A program made the position numbers and the translations under genes. From positions 37,888 through 101,887 of the forward strand of contig NW_008246085.1 of the NCBI RefSeq assembly GCF_000281045.1: DNA of 64,000 bases. Reading direction: 5' to 3'. The DNA comes from Saprolegnia diclina VS20. Taxonomy: Eukaryota; Oomycota; Saprolegniomycetes; Saprolegniales; Saprolegniaceae. The notes beneath the pieces are model-generated. The model had not been told where the DNA came from. It did not search any database and was given only the letters and a program-made list of their open reading frames with translations. This document shows positions 11,116 through 22,352 of the stretch, piece after piece. Within the stretch, counting starts at the first letter, position 1. Each line of letters begins with the position of its first letter.

Positions 11116-12848
11116 CGTCGTCGGCTTTTTCGGAAATGTGGTCTTCGTCGACCTTCAAATGCCACCGGTATTTTATAGAAATGCAGATTTTCCCATAAAC
11201 ATGCGAAAATCCAGCTAAGTGCGAAATGGGCCACGCAGTAACGGACTTGCGGCGCGCGATCCGCACATAATCGGGAGCCTGCTGGCGATGGCCCTCTTCG
11301 TGCGACGAGTAGTGTTTCGGTGGCTGCGATGCAGACGCTGCTGCGTGTGTCTTTGAGCGCCACGTCAGGGCTGTCAGCCTCTTCTATGCGGCCTGCGTGG
11401 CCACGCGCTGCGATCGGCTTTGCAGCATTGTCCTGCCTCTTCGCCGCACCAAGGTGCATGCCAGGAAGCCCTCGTCGCCCATGGCGGCACCACGGAGGGC
11501 CGCGCCGCCGCTGCCAGCGCATGCCCGTGGCAGTGGCACTGCGTCCGTGCAGTTGACGCAAGGCGATCTTGCCGTGACCAGGGCCACGACGGCTGCTCGT
11601 CGCGCGGCCATGCACAGGCGTAGGATACAACGCCGGACGTGGTATCCGGCGTGTCGATGCGCACTTTATCGGGTCAGAGTGGCCCGATTGGTCGATTTGT
11701 AATATAATATCGTGAGCCGAGGTGTCATTGGAGGTGCATGGCCGGCGGGGAGGTGACATGAGCTAGCGACGGGGTGGCAGCGACGTCGTCGGAGGCGACA
11801 AGGCCGCGACGAAAGCAGGAGAAGGAGCAGGCTCATGGCCGTGAGCATCGGTCATCTCAAGTGGTGCAGAGCAAGGCCACGAGATGCAGTTCGTCGGTTG
11901 ACGAAACGAACCGTCCTTGTACTCGCACCGTGGCATACCATGGGGCCTACGGTAGATTGCGCATGGCCTGTCGATAGACGCGGGGTGACGCCGCTTTTTA
12001 ACCTTTCGATTGCACGGCAAGGCCGCGCACCTGGCGTGAGTGCTGGGCGATGCGCAGTCCAGAGGCCATCCACTTGACGTCGCGGGCGCTCATCGCGCGA
12101 GATGGAACCTGCGCCTGTCCGTGGAACGCGCCAAGATCGGATACCGTCGGCGATCAAATCGTCCTACTGGTACTACGGTGCACGATGGAACGACAAAAGC
12201 CGGAGGATGATCGAGATGCGCTGAGCGAGGGCCAAGCAGCGTCGACCCAAGTAGAGACGACTTGCCTTCCACGCCCTACCGTACCACTTACGCGCCTCCG
12301 AATGTATCGACAACCCTTGCAACCAATGTCAAGCCCCGTCCATGGAGCGGCCAAGCATCATCCGCAAGCGTCTTGCTGCACGCAGGACCCGTTGTGCCAC
12401 CTTCCCGCTCGTGTAGGCGCATGGGAGTTCACATAAACCTAAGTCGCCGACAACAAAGCTATCACGATACTATTCTTCCAACTGGAGGCCTGCTCGCACA
12501 GCTACGCAGGGCGGCGACAAGCCTCTAGTATGGTGCAACGCATACTAGCAACGACGCAGTTGTACTGGCAGACCTTCCGCGCTCAAGCGGCGGCGTATGG
12601 AGGGCTGAAGCCTACTGCGTGCCCCTTGACGTCAAGGGACACAGTTCGATCCTCGACAAATGCAACAGCCCCGCCAGTATTACGGGGCCTCGAACAATCA
12701 AAGGGACGCCACCCGCAGCACACGTTCTGTCTGAGGGTCGGCTTTTGCCACTACGTATGCTGCCCTGTCTGCCTTCGATGCCAATGCAATATTGTGCAGC
12801 ACGCCAGTTCAAGTGACACGAGAGAATGCCACGTCATGTATCCAATAC
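11116..12848. other. Gene-free spacer with a CRE-type palindrome
   Basis: 1.7 kb upstream of squalene epoxidase and downstream of the second bZIP-like gene. Many short overlapping frames occur but none is convincing. It contains a perfect 16-bp palindrome around TGACGTCA at 12623-12638. No tRNA or transposon end was recognised. Confidence 0.5.
12623..12638. promoter_or_regulatory. 16-bp palindrome with CRE core
   Basis: CCCTTGACGTCAAGGG reads the same on both strands and centres on TGACGTCA, the classic CREB/ATF bZIP site. It lies 211 bp beyond the stop of the bZIP-like gene at 12849-13580 and 1.5 kb upstream of squalene epoxidase. Function is unproven. Confidence 0.4.
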
Positions 12849-13580
12849 TCAGAGCGGATGCTCTGGTGGCGCTTCCGTGAGCTTGCTATGGCTCACTACA
12901 AAAGTTGCCCGTTCCAGCGACCGCAAGACCTTGGCGAGTGCGGTGGCGAGGGCCATGCTCGTGTCATATGCGACGATGCGCCCGTCGAGCCCGAACGAAA
13001 AGACGGACGTCTGCGGGATCTCCATGGTGTGTCCGATGAGCTCCTGGACGAGGACCTCGTCGTGGAGGATGTGGGGAAAGTACAGAGCTAGCGACGCACG
13101 CGTCATGCGCTGCTGCACGACGAGCTGCAGTGTGCACGCGAGCAGCCCACCGTCGTCCGCAAGCGTCACGTGGCAAGAGACGAAGCGCATGGCGAAGCCC
13201 GCGTGTGTCGACGAGTAGTGCTGGAAGATGCGCATGAACGTATCGAGCGAGTGCCTACCTTGGAAGACCATGGCCGGGTCCATGATGGCGCGGAGGAAGC
13301 GGTCTTGCTTACTGGCCATGACCACGTCCCGCTGGCGGAAGCCATGTGCAAACGTGCGTACGTACTCGTGCATGAGCCGCTCGGACCGCGTCTCGTTCAT
13401 CGCGATCGACTGGGAGAGCATGTCGGAGAGGACGTCCCGCCTGCCCTCGAGGCGAGCTAGCTCATGAGAGAGTGACATGACCTCGTTCGCGAGGCTCTGC
13501 GTGTGCGACTTTTGCCGGGCCATGTACGCGCGTTGGCTCTGCGACCGGCGGCGGCGGTACTCGTCCGTCCCTGGCCGCAT
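12849..13580 (-). CDS. bZIP-like protein, conserved C-terminal domain (copy 2)
   Basis: Single exon, 243 aa, ATG at 13578-13580. Residues 9-60 are RRRRSQSQRAYMARQK followed by a leucine/methionine zipper. Compared with the copy at 7262 the basic region has Ser in place of the bZIP Asn and Gln in place of the Arg eight residues later. The C-terminal domain keeps YFPHILHDEVLVQELIG and a strand with FSFGLDGRIVAYD, which proves paralogy with the 7262 gene. Its start codon is 173 bp from the DOT1 start on the other strand, so the two share a short divergent promoter. Likely a transcriptional regulator; ligand and targets are unknown. Confidence 0.78.
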   Translation of the reverse strand: MRPGTDEYRRRRSQSQRAYMARQKSHTQSLANEVMSLSHELARLEGRRDVLSDMLSQSIAMNETRSERLMHEYVRTFAHGFRQRDVVMASKQDRFLRAIMDPAMVFQGRHSLDTFMRIFQHYSSTHAGFAMRFVSCHVTLADDGGLLACTLQLVVQQRMTRASLALYFPHILHDEVLVQELIGHTMEIPQTSVFSFGLDGRIVAYDTSMALATALAKVLRSLERATFVVSHSKLTEAPPEHPL

Positions 13581-13753
13581 GGCTGGACCGTGTGCACACT
13601 CGCCACTCTCACCAGCACTCTCACCAGCACTCTCTCTTCTTCCTGGCCAAGCTGTGGCATATGCCGAAATTTATCAACGTTTTAAACATCTGAATACGTT
13701 TCATGTTTTAAACACCCTGCCCTTGGAGGAATAAGCCGCCGAGGCCAACCACC

Positions 13754-14947
13754 ATGAGCTACGTGACGCCGAAGAAGGAGACGCGCGGGGGCGCCAAGGA
13801 CAAGCGCAAGCACAAGCCGTCGGGCGCAACGCCCGTGCCCGAGAAGAAGAAGCCCGGCTCGCGCACGGTCAACATTTCGGACACGCTCACGATCGAGTTC
13901 ACCGACCCAGACGATGACGACGACGATGGGTCGCCCATTGTCAAGCCGACCAAGGCGTCGGCCTCCACATCCACCGCAGCCGCCATCGTCGATGCGCCGC
14001 TGCCGCGCAGCAACCGCAAGAATCGGCGTGACATGCGGCGCTTGAGCGACAAGATGGAAACGGTCAAGGTCGACCCGACGGCGACGCCATCTGCCACCCC
14101 CAGCAAGGCAGCACAGCCGATCGTGCTCGAGGCCAAGCCGGACGCGCCGTCGTCCAAAGCATCGGCGCTGCCACCGACGCAGGTGCTCAAGGTACACTTT
14201 GCGATATATGCAATTCAAATGCATTCGTTGACGGTCGTCATTGTGCGGTAGATATTGACCGAGGTGTTTGCCGAGGTCGAGCGCGACGACCGCGCCATGT
14301 ACAAGGTCAACCCGGACGTCATTCGCGAAGAAACGTCCCAGTGCGCCAAGTCGAGCCTCGTCGAGAAGACGAGCGCCGCCGACCTCAAGCGCCTCCTCAC
14401 GTACGGCGAGGTGCTCCCGGACGCGTTCACGGACACGATCATGCCCTTCTTGGCCCTCGAACCGTCGGATGTCTTTTACGACTTGGGCTGCGGCACGGGC
14501 AAGATCGTCGTGCAAGTTGCACTCGAGACGGGCCTCCGCGACGCGCGGGGCATCGAGCTCATGCTCAACCGCGTCGTCGAGGGCCAGCGCGCGCTGGACC
14601 GGCTCCGCGCCACGTACCCCGAGCACGTGAGCGACAAAGCGCTCTCGATCGTGCAGGGCGACATCTGTCACCCGGTGACGCAGCTCGCCATGATGGACGC
14701 CACCGTCGTCTTCATCAACAACGTGCTCTTCCCGCCCGAAGTCATGAGCGCGGTCTGCGACCTCCTCCTCCAGCTCAAGCACCTCAAGCGCATTGTCACG
14801 ATGAAGAAGATCTGCGAGCGCCACCGCGAAGCGCGCTGCATGCGGGACGGGAACGCGTGCACGCTCTTCGCAGACCCGCCGGTGCAAGCCAAGGTGTCGG
14901 TGTCGTGGGCCAAGCACGCGTTCGCGTACCTCTACACGGTGCGCTGA
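13754..14947 (+). CDS. DOT1: DOT1-type histone H3K79 methyltransferase
   Basis: Predicted SAM-dependent methyltransferase of the DOT1 class, which methylates H3 lysine 79 in nucleosomes. Two exons, 13754-14191 and 14252-14947, with a 60-bp intron; 377 aa. The first 146 residues are basic and low-complexity with a run of six Asp, likely the nucleosome- and DNA-contacting arm. The catalytic core follows: LLTYGEVLPD (D1-like loop), FYDLGCGTGKIVVQVAL (SAM motif I, about 218-232), GIELMLNR, and FINNVLFPPEVM, corresponding to the family's N-N-x-x-F loop. Motif I reads GCGTG where many DOT1 proteins have GSGVG. It converges on SFT2 with 57 bp between stop codons. The DOT1 core is compact, as in several protists. 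Confidence 0.85.
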
Positions 14948-15004
14948 CAAATATGTATTTATAAGGGATATGGCAATGTATGGAAGTCAAAGGAGAAGCG
15001 GCGA

Positions 15005-15733
15005 TCAGACGGCCGTCGTGGCCTGCGCGGCTGCTTTCGAGCAAATCTTCTTGAGCATCGCTCGCCCGTACGGAATGAAACTGGCGCCGTACCAGAGCAT
15101 GGCGCAGTACTGGATGAAGACGAGGAGGAGCACGAGGATACCGGGGCGGGCCATGGTCACGGCCACGATGATCGTGAGCAGCATCGACGAGATCCAGACA
15201 ATGCATGCGACGCGCCGGATAGGCATGCACATAACCTTGAACTGGTTGAGAAAGCCCGTGAGGAACATGGAGCTCGAGATCGAGCAAATGTTGCCGAGCG
15301 TGTAGAAGAACGCAAAGCCTTTCACGTGCTTGGGGCCGCCAAACATGAGAAGCGTCGAGAGAAAGCTAAAGAGCGCGCCGGCGGCGTAGGCCGCGATCGC
15401 GCCCTGGATCCGCTCCTTCTTCGAGAGGTTCGGAAAGCATTGGCACTGGTTCTGCGCTTCACTCAAGAGACCTTCCGACTCGGTTTCCGAGCCCGAGTTG
15501 GTCTCTCCATCGGCGGACGGGTTGTCGGACGAGACCACCGGCGGCGCTTTCCCGGCCGCCGTGTAGGCCGCGACCTTGGCTTCGCCGGCTTTGGCCTGCA
15601 CGATCGTCGCCGCTTGGGACGCCTTCACCTTGGCGACTGCCGCCGTCGCAGCGGCCTTCTCCTTGGCGACGGACGCCGTCGCCGACGCGGCTTCGAGCGC
15701 CGACGCGCCCATGGACGTGGCCTTGGCGAGCAT
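15005..15733 (-). CDS. SFT2: SFT2-like Golgi vesicle transport protein
   Basis: SFT2/GOT1 family tetraspan proteins act in fusion of endosome-derived vesicles with the Golgi. Single exon, 242 aa. The first 90 residues are Ala/Lys/Glu-rich and probably helical, then acidic and Ser-rich. The SFT2 signature CFPNLSKKERIQG precedes four membrane segments at roughly 110-132, 143-164, 175-195 and 199-220, ending with a basic tail. An AT-rich TATA-like run lies at about 15772-15790, upstream of the start. The long Ala-rich N-terminus exceeds that of yeast Sft2. Confidence 0.9.
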   Translation of the reverse strand: MLAKATSMGASALEAASATASVAKEKAAATAAVAKVKASQAATIVQAKAGEAKVAAYTAAGKAPPVVSSDNPSADGETNSGSETESEGLLSEAQNQCQCFPNLSKKERIQGAIAAYAAGALFSFLSTLLMFGGPKHVKGFAFFYTLGNICSISSSMFLTGFLNQFKVMCMPIRRVACIVWISSMLLTIIVAVTMARPGILVLLLVFIQYCAMLWYGASFIPYGRAMLKKICSKAAAQATTAV

Positions 15734-16172
15734 CGGGCGACAAATTCTATTGCAGCTTGCGGTTTGTATGCGTATAAATATATAAATAACGGTCCAATCG
15801 CGGTCGACTGGCTAGATGCACGCAATTTGGCCTTTCAAACTGACTCGGCGCTCGCAATTTCACTGCAGCGGGACCTCGACACGTGCATCTGCTGCAACCA
15901 ACGACGAAGCGCTGTAGTGCGTCGTACAACACAGAGTCGTCCAAGCAAGGATCTCGCGCACCCAACTGGACCAAGGAGCCGCCGCTGCTGACGGTAGCAT
16001 CCTTGGGCGCTGCCAACTCCATGCGTCGCTACAGGCAAATCAATAAGACACTGTCTTGTTCCTTGCAAAAGCGTAGAAAGCGCTTGGTGGTGCGATACAT
16101 GGGCGTAGCACCCAAACGACAATCACCTTCGTCCTCTACTCAGCCACAAGACCGCAATGTCGAAGGTCAACT
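15734..16172. other. Spacer upstream of SFT2
   Basis: 440 bp with a TATA-like AT run near 15772-15790 and otherwise no feature I can support. Confidence 0.45.
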
Positions 16173-18822
16173 TTAGGGCGCATATTGGCCCGACTCGAAG
16201 CTGCCCGTGGACGACGTTGCACGAACAGAGCCCGTAAACGAGCCCTTGGAATACGAGGAAGAGGAGGAGGCATGTGAGCCGGTGCTGTCGCTGCGCGGGC
16301 TGTCGCAGGGACTGGGAAAGATATCTCGCTACATCGAACCATGACTTGGCGTGCGATGATGGAGGACGCTCTACCTGATGGAAGAGCTCGCCGCTTTCGA
16401 TGGACGACGATGGCGACAGGCGCCGACGCTCCCGCTTGCGCTGCAGCGAGAGCTTTTGTGTGTGGTAAAACGTTGCTCGCACGAGCGGGTCGTCCAGAAT
16501 CTCGCCGTCGCTCAGTGTGTTTGGCTCCACGAGCTCGCCTTCAGACATACCGTCACCACGGTCGCTATCGCAGCGGCTCTCACTGCTAAAGCTCGCGCTG
16601 ACCTCGGACGACCTACACTTGACATAAGTATCAATGTATCGAGACATATGTGTACCGAGAGAGCGATGCAAGACTCGCAACCACCTCGCGCTCCAAAGGT
16701 ACGGCGTAGAGCTTGGAGGCCGCGGGCGCCATCTCAGGCTCGTGACGAGTCTGTGACGGGTACGAAGTTGCTGTGACTGGAGACAGCGGTGGCGCGGGTG
16801 GCGGTGGCATGTCAACCACTGTCATTGGCGGCGGGATTACGGGCGGCGCCGGCACGATATGAGCGATATTGAGGGGAGCGGGTGCGGACGTGCGCTGCAA
16901 CCGCTGCATGCGAAGCGCCCGAAGCGTCGTCATGAGTGGTGTAGGGTCGTCCGTGCGGCGTTGCTGCGCAATGGACGCGCGCTGGTCGGGCGACGCGTGC
17001 AGGAGCTTTCCGAGGAGGGTTCTCCCTGGAAGGTCCTCCAGCGTCCAAGACGGCGCCGGTGCCGCCTCCCCTTCGTCAGCAACCACTTGTACTTCCTTGT
17101 CTTCGACCACTGGCGATGGCGGCTCGGGTGGCGCCAAGCCGGTCGTGTCGGTGGCCATGTCGGTGACTTCCTTGGCTACCACTGGCTGCGGCGGTGGCAT
17201 CGTCATCGGCGGAGTCGCCACTTCGCGACGCAACTCGTTTTGAACTAGCGTCTTGACCAGGTCGAGCATGGTTCTATCGTCGTCCGGCTCGAGCTCGTGC
17301 ACTTCTGAAGGCGGTGGCTCCGTGAGCTGGCTTGGCTCTAGCTCATCGATGCTCGCTGCGGGTCGCCACTTACTCTGGTCGGCAAGCAGCTGCCGCGTGA
17401 GCTCCCGCAGCACCTAGCCAAACGTAAAGTCATCCAAATCGTCGACAAGCCTACGTTTTCGTCCAGGCTCGCAGCAACCTCTGGCGGCATCTCGCTCTGT
17501 AGCGACTCGACAATGCGATTCACCACGTAGTCGGTGACCGACGCCTCGACAACGTGCATCGGCGGCGCATCGCTTGAAGTGTCCGCCACGACAATCGGCG
17601 CCGGCACTGGCGTCGTCGGTGGCGGCGGCGGCTTTGGAGGCGCCACTGCGACGTCTCGTTCCGGGTGTTGGTGCGCGGCCAGGACGAACGCGGCAAACTG
17701 CCGAAATTCGATGAGGCGCCGCGACGAGTGTGCGAGCTGCGCCGCTTGTTCGAAAAAGAGCGAGATGCGCGTCGGGTGCAGCGTGATGCGGAGGCGGTGC
17801 AGCGCGACCGAGACCTCGAGCTTGGTGAGGTACCCGTCGCGGTCGCTGTCGAGGTCGTTGAAGAGCCGCCGAAGCAGCGTCATGGACGGACCTGTGCTGA
17901 CGCCGCCATACACGACGTCGGCAGGGAAACCAAACGTCGCTGATGGCATGGTCCGGTGGTCCGAGAGCACCTAGTACAATCATATCTTAGCGCTTGCCAC
18001 CGTGCAGAGGAAGCGCACTTGTTTCCCGATCGCAGACGGGACTTGGGTCGGTGCAACGCGCCTTGGCGGCAGGTCCTCGTGGACTGGCGAAGACGGCGCC
18101 GAAGCTGACGATGCGTCTGGAACTTGCTTGCCTTCAAAGGGTATGGAAGGTGAGGAAGGCTGCGCGGGCGCCTCAGACGCTACGACGGGGCGCTGTGAGG
18201 GCGCGAGAGGAGAAGGTGAAGCGAGTGGTGGCGTGGCGGGTCGTGGAGGAGAGCGTGTGGCCAATAAAGGGCGGGGCGGTGTCGTGAGCTGCAACACTGG
18301 CAGTGGCTCGATGCTCCGTGGCGCCGTTGCGACCGACAGCGGCGGTGGCTCTTGCCTGCGGACGCGCTTTGGTAGAGTGTTCTTGGCCGCCTCGTTCGCC
18401 TTGTTGCGGTCGTTCTCCTTCTGCGCCCGGGCGTCGCGGATCTCTTTTCGAAGGGCCGTCGCACGCGCTTCGTTCGCAGGTTTGATGACACGGACGGGCG
18501 CGATAGGCGCTGGCGTCTCGGGCTTGGGCGCGGCTCGTGGCAGTACAGCGACTGGCGTGACCACCGGTGCTTTGGGCTTTACGGCAGGTTTCCGACGCAG
18601 CGGTTTGGGGGCTGCCATCTCCATGCTCGGATCGTCCCGGAGTTTGGTCGCGATGTGCGCGATGCGTGACGCGACGTCGCGCGGAATGTCGATGGTCCGC
18701 CAATCCATGCGCCGGTTGTCGTCCATGTGGTAGTCGAGCATGGACACGCCAAGCCGCTTCTCGATCGCCCACGCGCGCTCTGTCGCTGCGCGCAGGAGAG
18801 CATACTCCGGCTCGAAATCCAT
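16173..18822 (-). CDS. Large EF-hand protein, unknown function
   Basis: Not recognised as a named family. Rebuilt as five exons: 18822-18019, 17970-17455, 17413-16656, 16612-16375 and 16328-16173 (introns 48, 41, 43 and 46 bp), 823 aa. Every junction keeps frame, and the resulting C-terminus is Ser-rich and ends at TAA 16173-16175. The start is the ATG at 18820-18822 (MDFEPEY); an upstream ATG at 18895 would add a hydrophobic 25-residue leader, which I judge less likely. Residues 70-260 are Pro/Ala/Arg-rich. One canonical EF-hand loop, DSDRDGYLTKLE, lies at about 309-320 with Ca-ligand positions 1, 3, 5, 6, 8 and 12 all suitable. The rest is low complexity with a repeated SDGE/SEGE style acidic patch. 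Calcium-dependent scaffold is a guess. Confidence 0.65.
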
Positions 18823-19272
18823 TTCGCAAGATTTGTCAGTCGAAGGAATCCGGATACGAGGCGTTCCAACAACAAGGGCCACCAGCGCAAGGTTCATGGC
18901 CGGCCTCGCCGTATACGTCTCGCTTCCATGAGGCGCCAGCGCGCTCTCGTGCCACGTGAGGCTCGCTCTATATGCCTACAGGACGTTGGCTCTAGAGGGC
19001 ACTACGACAGTACGTGCGTAGCAACAGGCGAAGGTACAAGATGCGGTCCTAGAAGCTGCGCCAGCCGCCGTGGCCGAGCGCCGAACCGAGACGCACGAGT
19101 ATAGCGCAATGACCATGTTACCACGAACGTGTTAAATCCAGACAACGGCGGTCACGGCGCCACTTTGGTATGGATGTCCCTTTCTTTCCACAGCACCGAA
19201 GTCGAATGCTGCGCATCGCGCGGCGGCCTTGTCTCTCCAACAACACCAGGCGCGCGAGGCCATGGTGCTAAT
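18823..19272. other. Spacer between EF-hand gene and RPS29
   Basis: 450 bp; nothing recognised. Confidence 0.45.
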
Positions 19273-19487
19273 TTACCGGTACTACAAGAGCAGGGAACAT
19301 GAGCATCTCGGCGCCTACTCGCAATCGGTACCTTGATGAAGCCAATCTGCGTGGCGCGTTCACGGAAGCAGCGGCGGCACATGTTGAGGCCGTACTTGCT
19401 GATGAGACCACGGGTCGTGGCGCACGTGCGGCAGTGGCGCGAGTCCTTGCCGTAGTTACGGGGGTGCGTGTAGTGCAAGTTGGTCAT
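19273..19487 (-). CDS. RPS29: 40S ribosomal protein uS14 (S29)
   Basis: Small zinc-binding protein of the 40S head. Exons 19487-19332 and 19281-19273 with a 50-bp intron; 54 aa, the standard length. The second exon codes only for Tyr-Arg and the stop, giving the expected end GFIKYR. The zinc knuckle C-x2-C...C-x2-C is present as CRTC and CRRC, around the conserved [11 protein letters not shown]. Reading through the intron instead would add a non-homologous tail. CCAAT and inverted ATTGG boxes at 19624, 19649 and 19676-19687 lie 140-200 bp upstream, typical of the promoters in this window. Confidence 0.96.
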
Positions 19488-20569
19488 CCTGATTAAACTT
19501 TTGCAGCTATAATGCCAAAGAAAGAGAGTGAGCCACCGCAGGATGAAACCCTGGCTTCGTTACCGGTTGGTTGGCTGGGAACCCCGCCGGATGACGAAGC
19601 CTGGGAACCAAATATTATTTCAACCAATCGATGTGCATCGCGTGTTCCATTGGCTAAAATACACATATCAGCTCTGATTGGCCAATCTAAAGTATACGCT
19701 CTCACAGGACCTGCAATACACGATATTGCGGCCGCATCCGGCGGCGGCGCACGTGAGAGGACCGGAGCGCACTTTATGGAGCGATAACGAGCTGGCCAAT
19801 CGGAGCGCGATAGGACGAGAATTCAGGTGCCGTTATGGTCTCCAGCGCCCGTGCTTGAAGCTAAGCACACGCAACCTTCGTGCGCCAGCGTCGTGTGCAA
19901 GGATAAGCACTGAGATGCGTCATGGGCAGGTTCCTTGTATCGCAGCGCTTGCGGCTACATAGGATCGTCTACCATGAAGCGACATCGAGGTGCTGTTGTG
20001 GCAGGCCGACACGGCAGCAACGAGTGCTTGAAAATGGCGTGGTAATATCAGCCTGCGAACGACAATGTGGTCGGTCACGTAGCCGGTGACATACAAATTC
20101 TAGTATATCGGACTGGGTAGGCGGGATGATCGGCGGAAGTCTTCGGACGGATTTGGCGACAGTGGAGGACAAACGTCGTGGCCAGTCTGTTGGTGCCCGT
20201 GCGCTACATCGGTCGTCCCAGCACCAGCGCACGGCAGCTCTCAACTATTTGGGGATACGTCCTTTCTGGTGGGTGGATGCGATGACGGTTGCCAAACGCA
20301 AATGGTCACGATTTCAGCCAATCCCTATCGCGTCTGTCGACTCTCGCCCATCCATTTGCGAAAAAGCCGGCTCGACTCGCATACGATTGGCTGCATTAGC
20401 AAAAATCAGCCAATCGCAGCGCCAATCTTCGACAAGGCATCGGCTTGGAGTTCGACATTTTTGTCCTACTTCGCGGAGGAGTTACGTCACAAAACATCTT
20501 GGTGTTTGTATGCAAAGAGTCAGGGACAAAAGTGGGTGCTAAACTCTAGAAATTTGGTCCAGCACCACA
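19488..20569. other. CCAAT-rich spacer
   Basis: 1.08 kb between the divergent starts of RPS29 and the bZIP/START gene. Several CCAAT boxes (19624-19628, 19649-19653 inverted, 19676-19687 as GATTGGCCAATC) are near RPS29, with more near 20310-20420 before the plus-strand gene. No further gene is supported. Confidence 0.5.
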
Positions 20570-22071
20570 ATGATAACGATGATGAAGCTCGAGGCGAGCA
20601 ACCAGCTCTTGCGCCGAGAGGACCCACTCGACGGCGACGACGACGACGACGACGTGCCAGAGCCGACGCAGGTCCACGCCAAGGACCTCGAGGCAACGCC
20701 CGTGGCCTTTAGCGCCGACGACGTCTCAATGCTACACTACTACCTCGAGTCGGCCGACGAAGAGGGCATGACCAAGCACCTCCAGGAGCGGAAGCGCCTT
20801 GACCGCCACCGCATCAACAACATTCGCCACCGCCAGCGCAAGCAGTGCGAGCACGCCGAACTGCGCACAGCGGCCGAGGCCATGGAACACAAGCTCCGGG
20901 CGCTCCAAATGCGGGCCGCCCGGCGCAAGGCGACGACCCACCTGGACCCCGAAGAGACTCTACGCAACATTGCCAAGTGGAAGGAGGCCACCAAGTCGGA
21001 GAAGCGCCGTCGCGAAGAGGCCGTCGAGGAGAAGGAGCTCCTGACGGTCTCGACCACGTCGCACCGCAACCTTATCCAGATGTACTATAAGCGCATCCTT
21101 GTCGACAACGCCGTGCTCAACAACCCGCTGGTATCGCCAATCGTGTGCAGAAGGGCCCTCACGCTGTCGTTTCTAGCTGCTCGAGAACGAGCCGTTCGTG
21201 ATGAACACGCTCATTGGGTGCGAGTACACGCGGACCCAAGGGTACCGCTGGATCAGCGGGCAAATGCACCGACAGCTCGACGTGGCGCTCTCCTATATGC
21301 ACTCGTACATTGGCCACACGATCGAAGAGAAGACCAAGATCTTCCTCGGCGACTCGTCCGTCGACCTCGTGCGCCATCGCATGTGGCCTTGTCCCTTTGC
21401 CGTCGTCGCGCAGTCGGGCTGGGAGTCGTTCACGCGCATGTCGACGGGCAACCTCCCACGCAAGACGTCGGTACGCTTCGACTACATCTCTTCCGCCGAC
21501 GATAAACCTGTCTCTGCAGAGCCTCGAGGTCATCGACATCAACACGTGCTACACTCGCATTCTGATTGAAGACGGCATTGGGCCCAACCTGCCGCTGACG
21601 CTCAACATGCTCCAGCGCCGCTTCGTCGAGGACTCGCGCGTCGTCATCACCTTTCGTACGATCGCCGAAGACTCGACGTACCCCGTCAACAACCCGGTGG
21701 AGCACGGCGACCTCTCGATTGCCGGCTGGTCCGTAGTAGTACACCATTCCGATGGGTCCTCATGAAAGTCTACTCTTTGTAGGCTGTCGTTTGAGCGCGT
21801 CACCGACTCGTCGGCGCGCTGCCGCGTCTTTGTCAAGTTTCGGTCGACGGTCGAGAACGACGAGGAGGTTCTCGACTTGACCGCGATCCCGAGCGCGACG
21901 GCAACCAACCGCAAGACCCGCGCCAACCAGTGGATCATGAGCATCATCTCCAAGATGTACGACGCCGTCGACACGGCGACGCTCCGCGGTGTCAACGCAC
22001 CCGCGCCGGCGACACCACAGCTCGAGGTCCTCCGCAAGACAGAGCAGGACGAAGCTGCCCAGAGCCCATAG
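20570..22071 (+). CDS. bZIP-like/START-like protein with introns
   Basis: Four exons: 20570-21130, 21177-21470, 21520-21728 and 21783-22071 (introns 46, 49 and 54 bp), 450 aa. An acidic stretch of seven Asp is followed by a basic segment RHRINNIRHRQRKQ and heptad repeats, then a second coiled coil rich in Lys/Glu. The C-terminal domain has the block CYTRILIEDG, RRFVEDSRVVITFRTI and EDSTYP, equivalent to the KxYxExxR.V...RSI.EDE block of the array genes at 44-62 kb. It is therefore a diverged relative of that array. The fold appears START/SRPBCC-like (inference). Unlike the array genes it has three introns. Start could also be the ATG a few codons downstream. Confidence 0.75.
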
Positions 22072-22352
22072 GCCACTCCTCCTAGTCGTATGTATATCAC
22101 CTGCCCGCCCATTATTATAAACCCCTACCTCGTCCCCAACTTCTTAACCTAACCGCGTTGCGTTGCCCGACCACTGACTAGGTCCATGTGATAGGGGTCG
22201 GGGTAGGACCTACCGCGGTACACGGACCCTCCGAAAAGACCCGAGTCCACAGCGATGGCGTTGGAGTCGGAGGTGCTAGTAGGATGGAGAAGTAAAGGCT
22301 ACATGCGTATATTAAAAACGTAGACAAGAGCGGGATGCAAAGGGGTGGGTTC

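Noticed and set aside
11112-11759. 215-codon minus-strand frame upstream of squalene epoxidase
   Set aside because: Overlaps the promoter, is Arg/Pro/His-rich and has no family resemblance.
13682-14950. 422-codon minus-strand frame opposite DOT1
   Set aside because: Antisense shadow; the plus strand has the DOT1 motifs and a clean intron.
18823-18897. Upstream ATG giving the EF-hand protein a hydrophobic leader
   Set aside because: The leader is followed by residues unlike a cleavage site, and the next ATG starts a well-formed helix; kept only as an alternative.
19512-19787. 91-codon plus-strand frame next to RPS29
   Set aside because: Lies across the CCAAT-rich promoter region and has no recognisable sequence.
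19848-19872. Short stretch resembling part of 5S rRNA
   Set aside because: Only a few matching bases; no full-length 5S fold or internal control regions.
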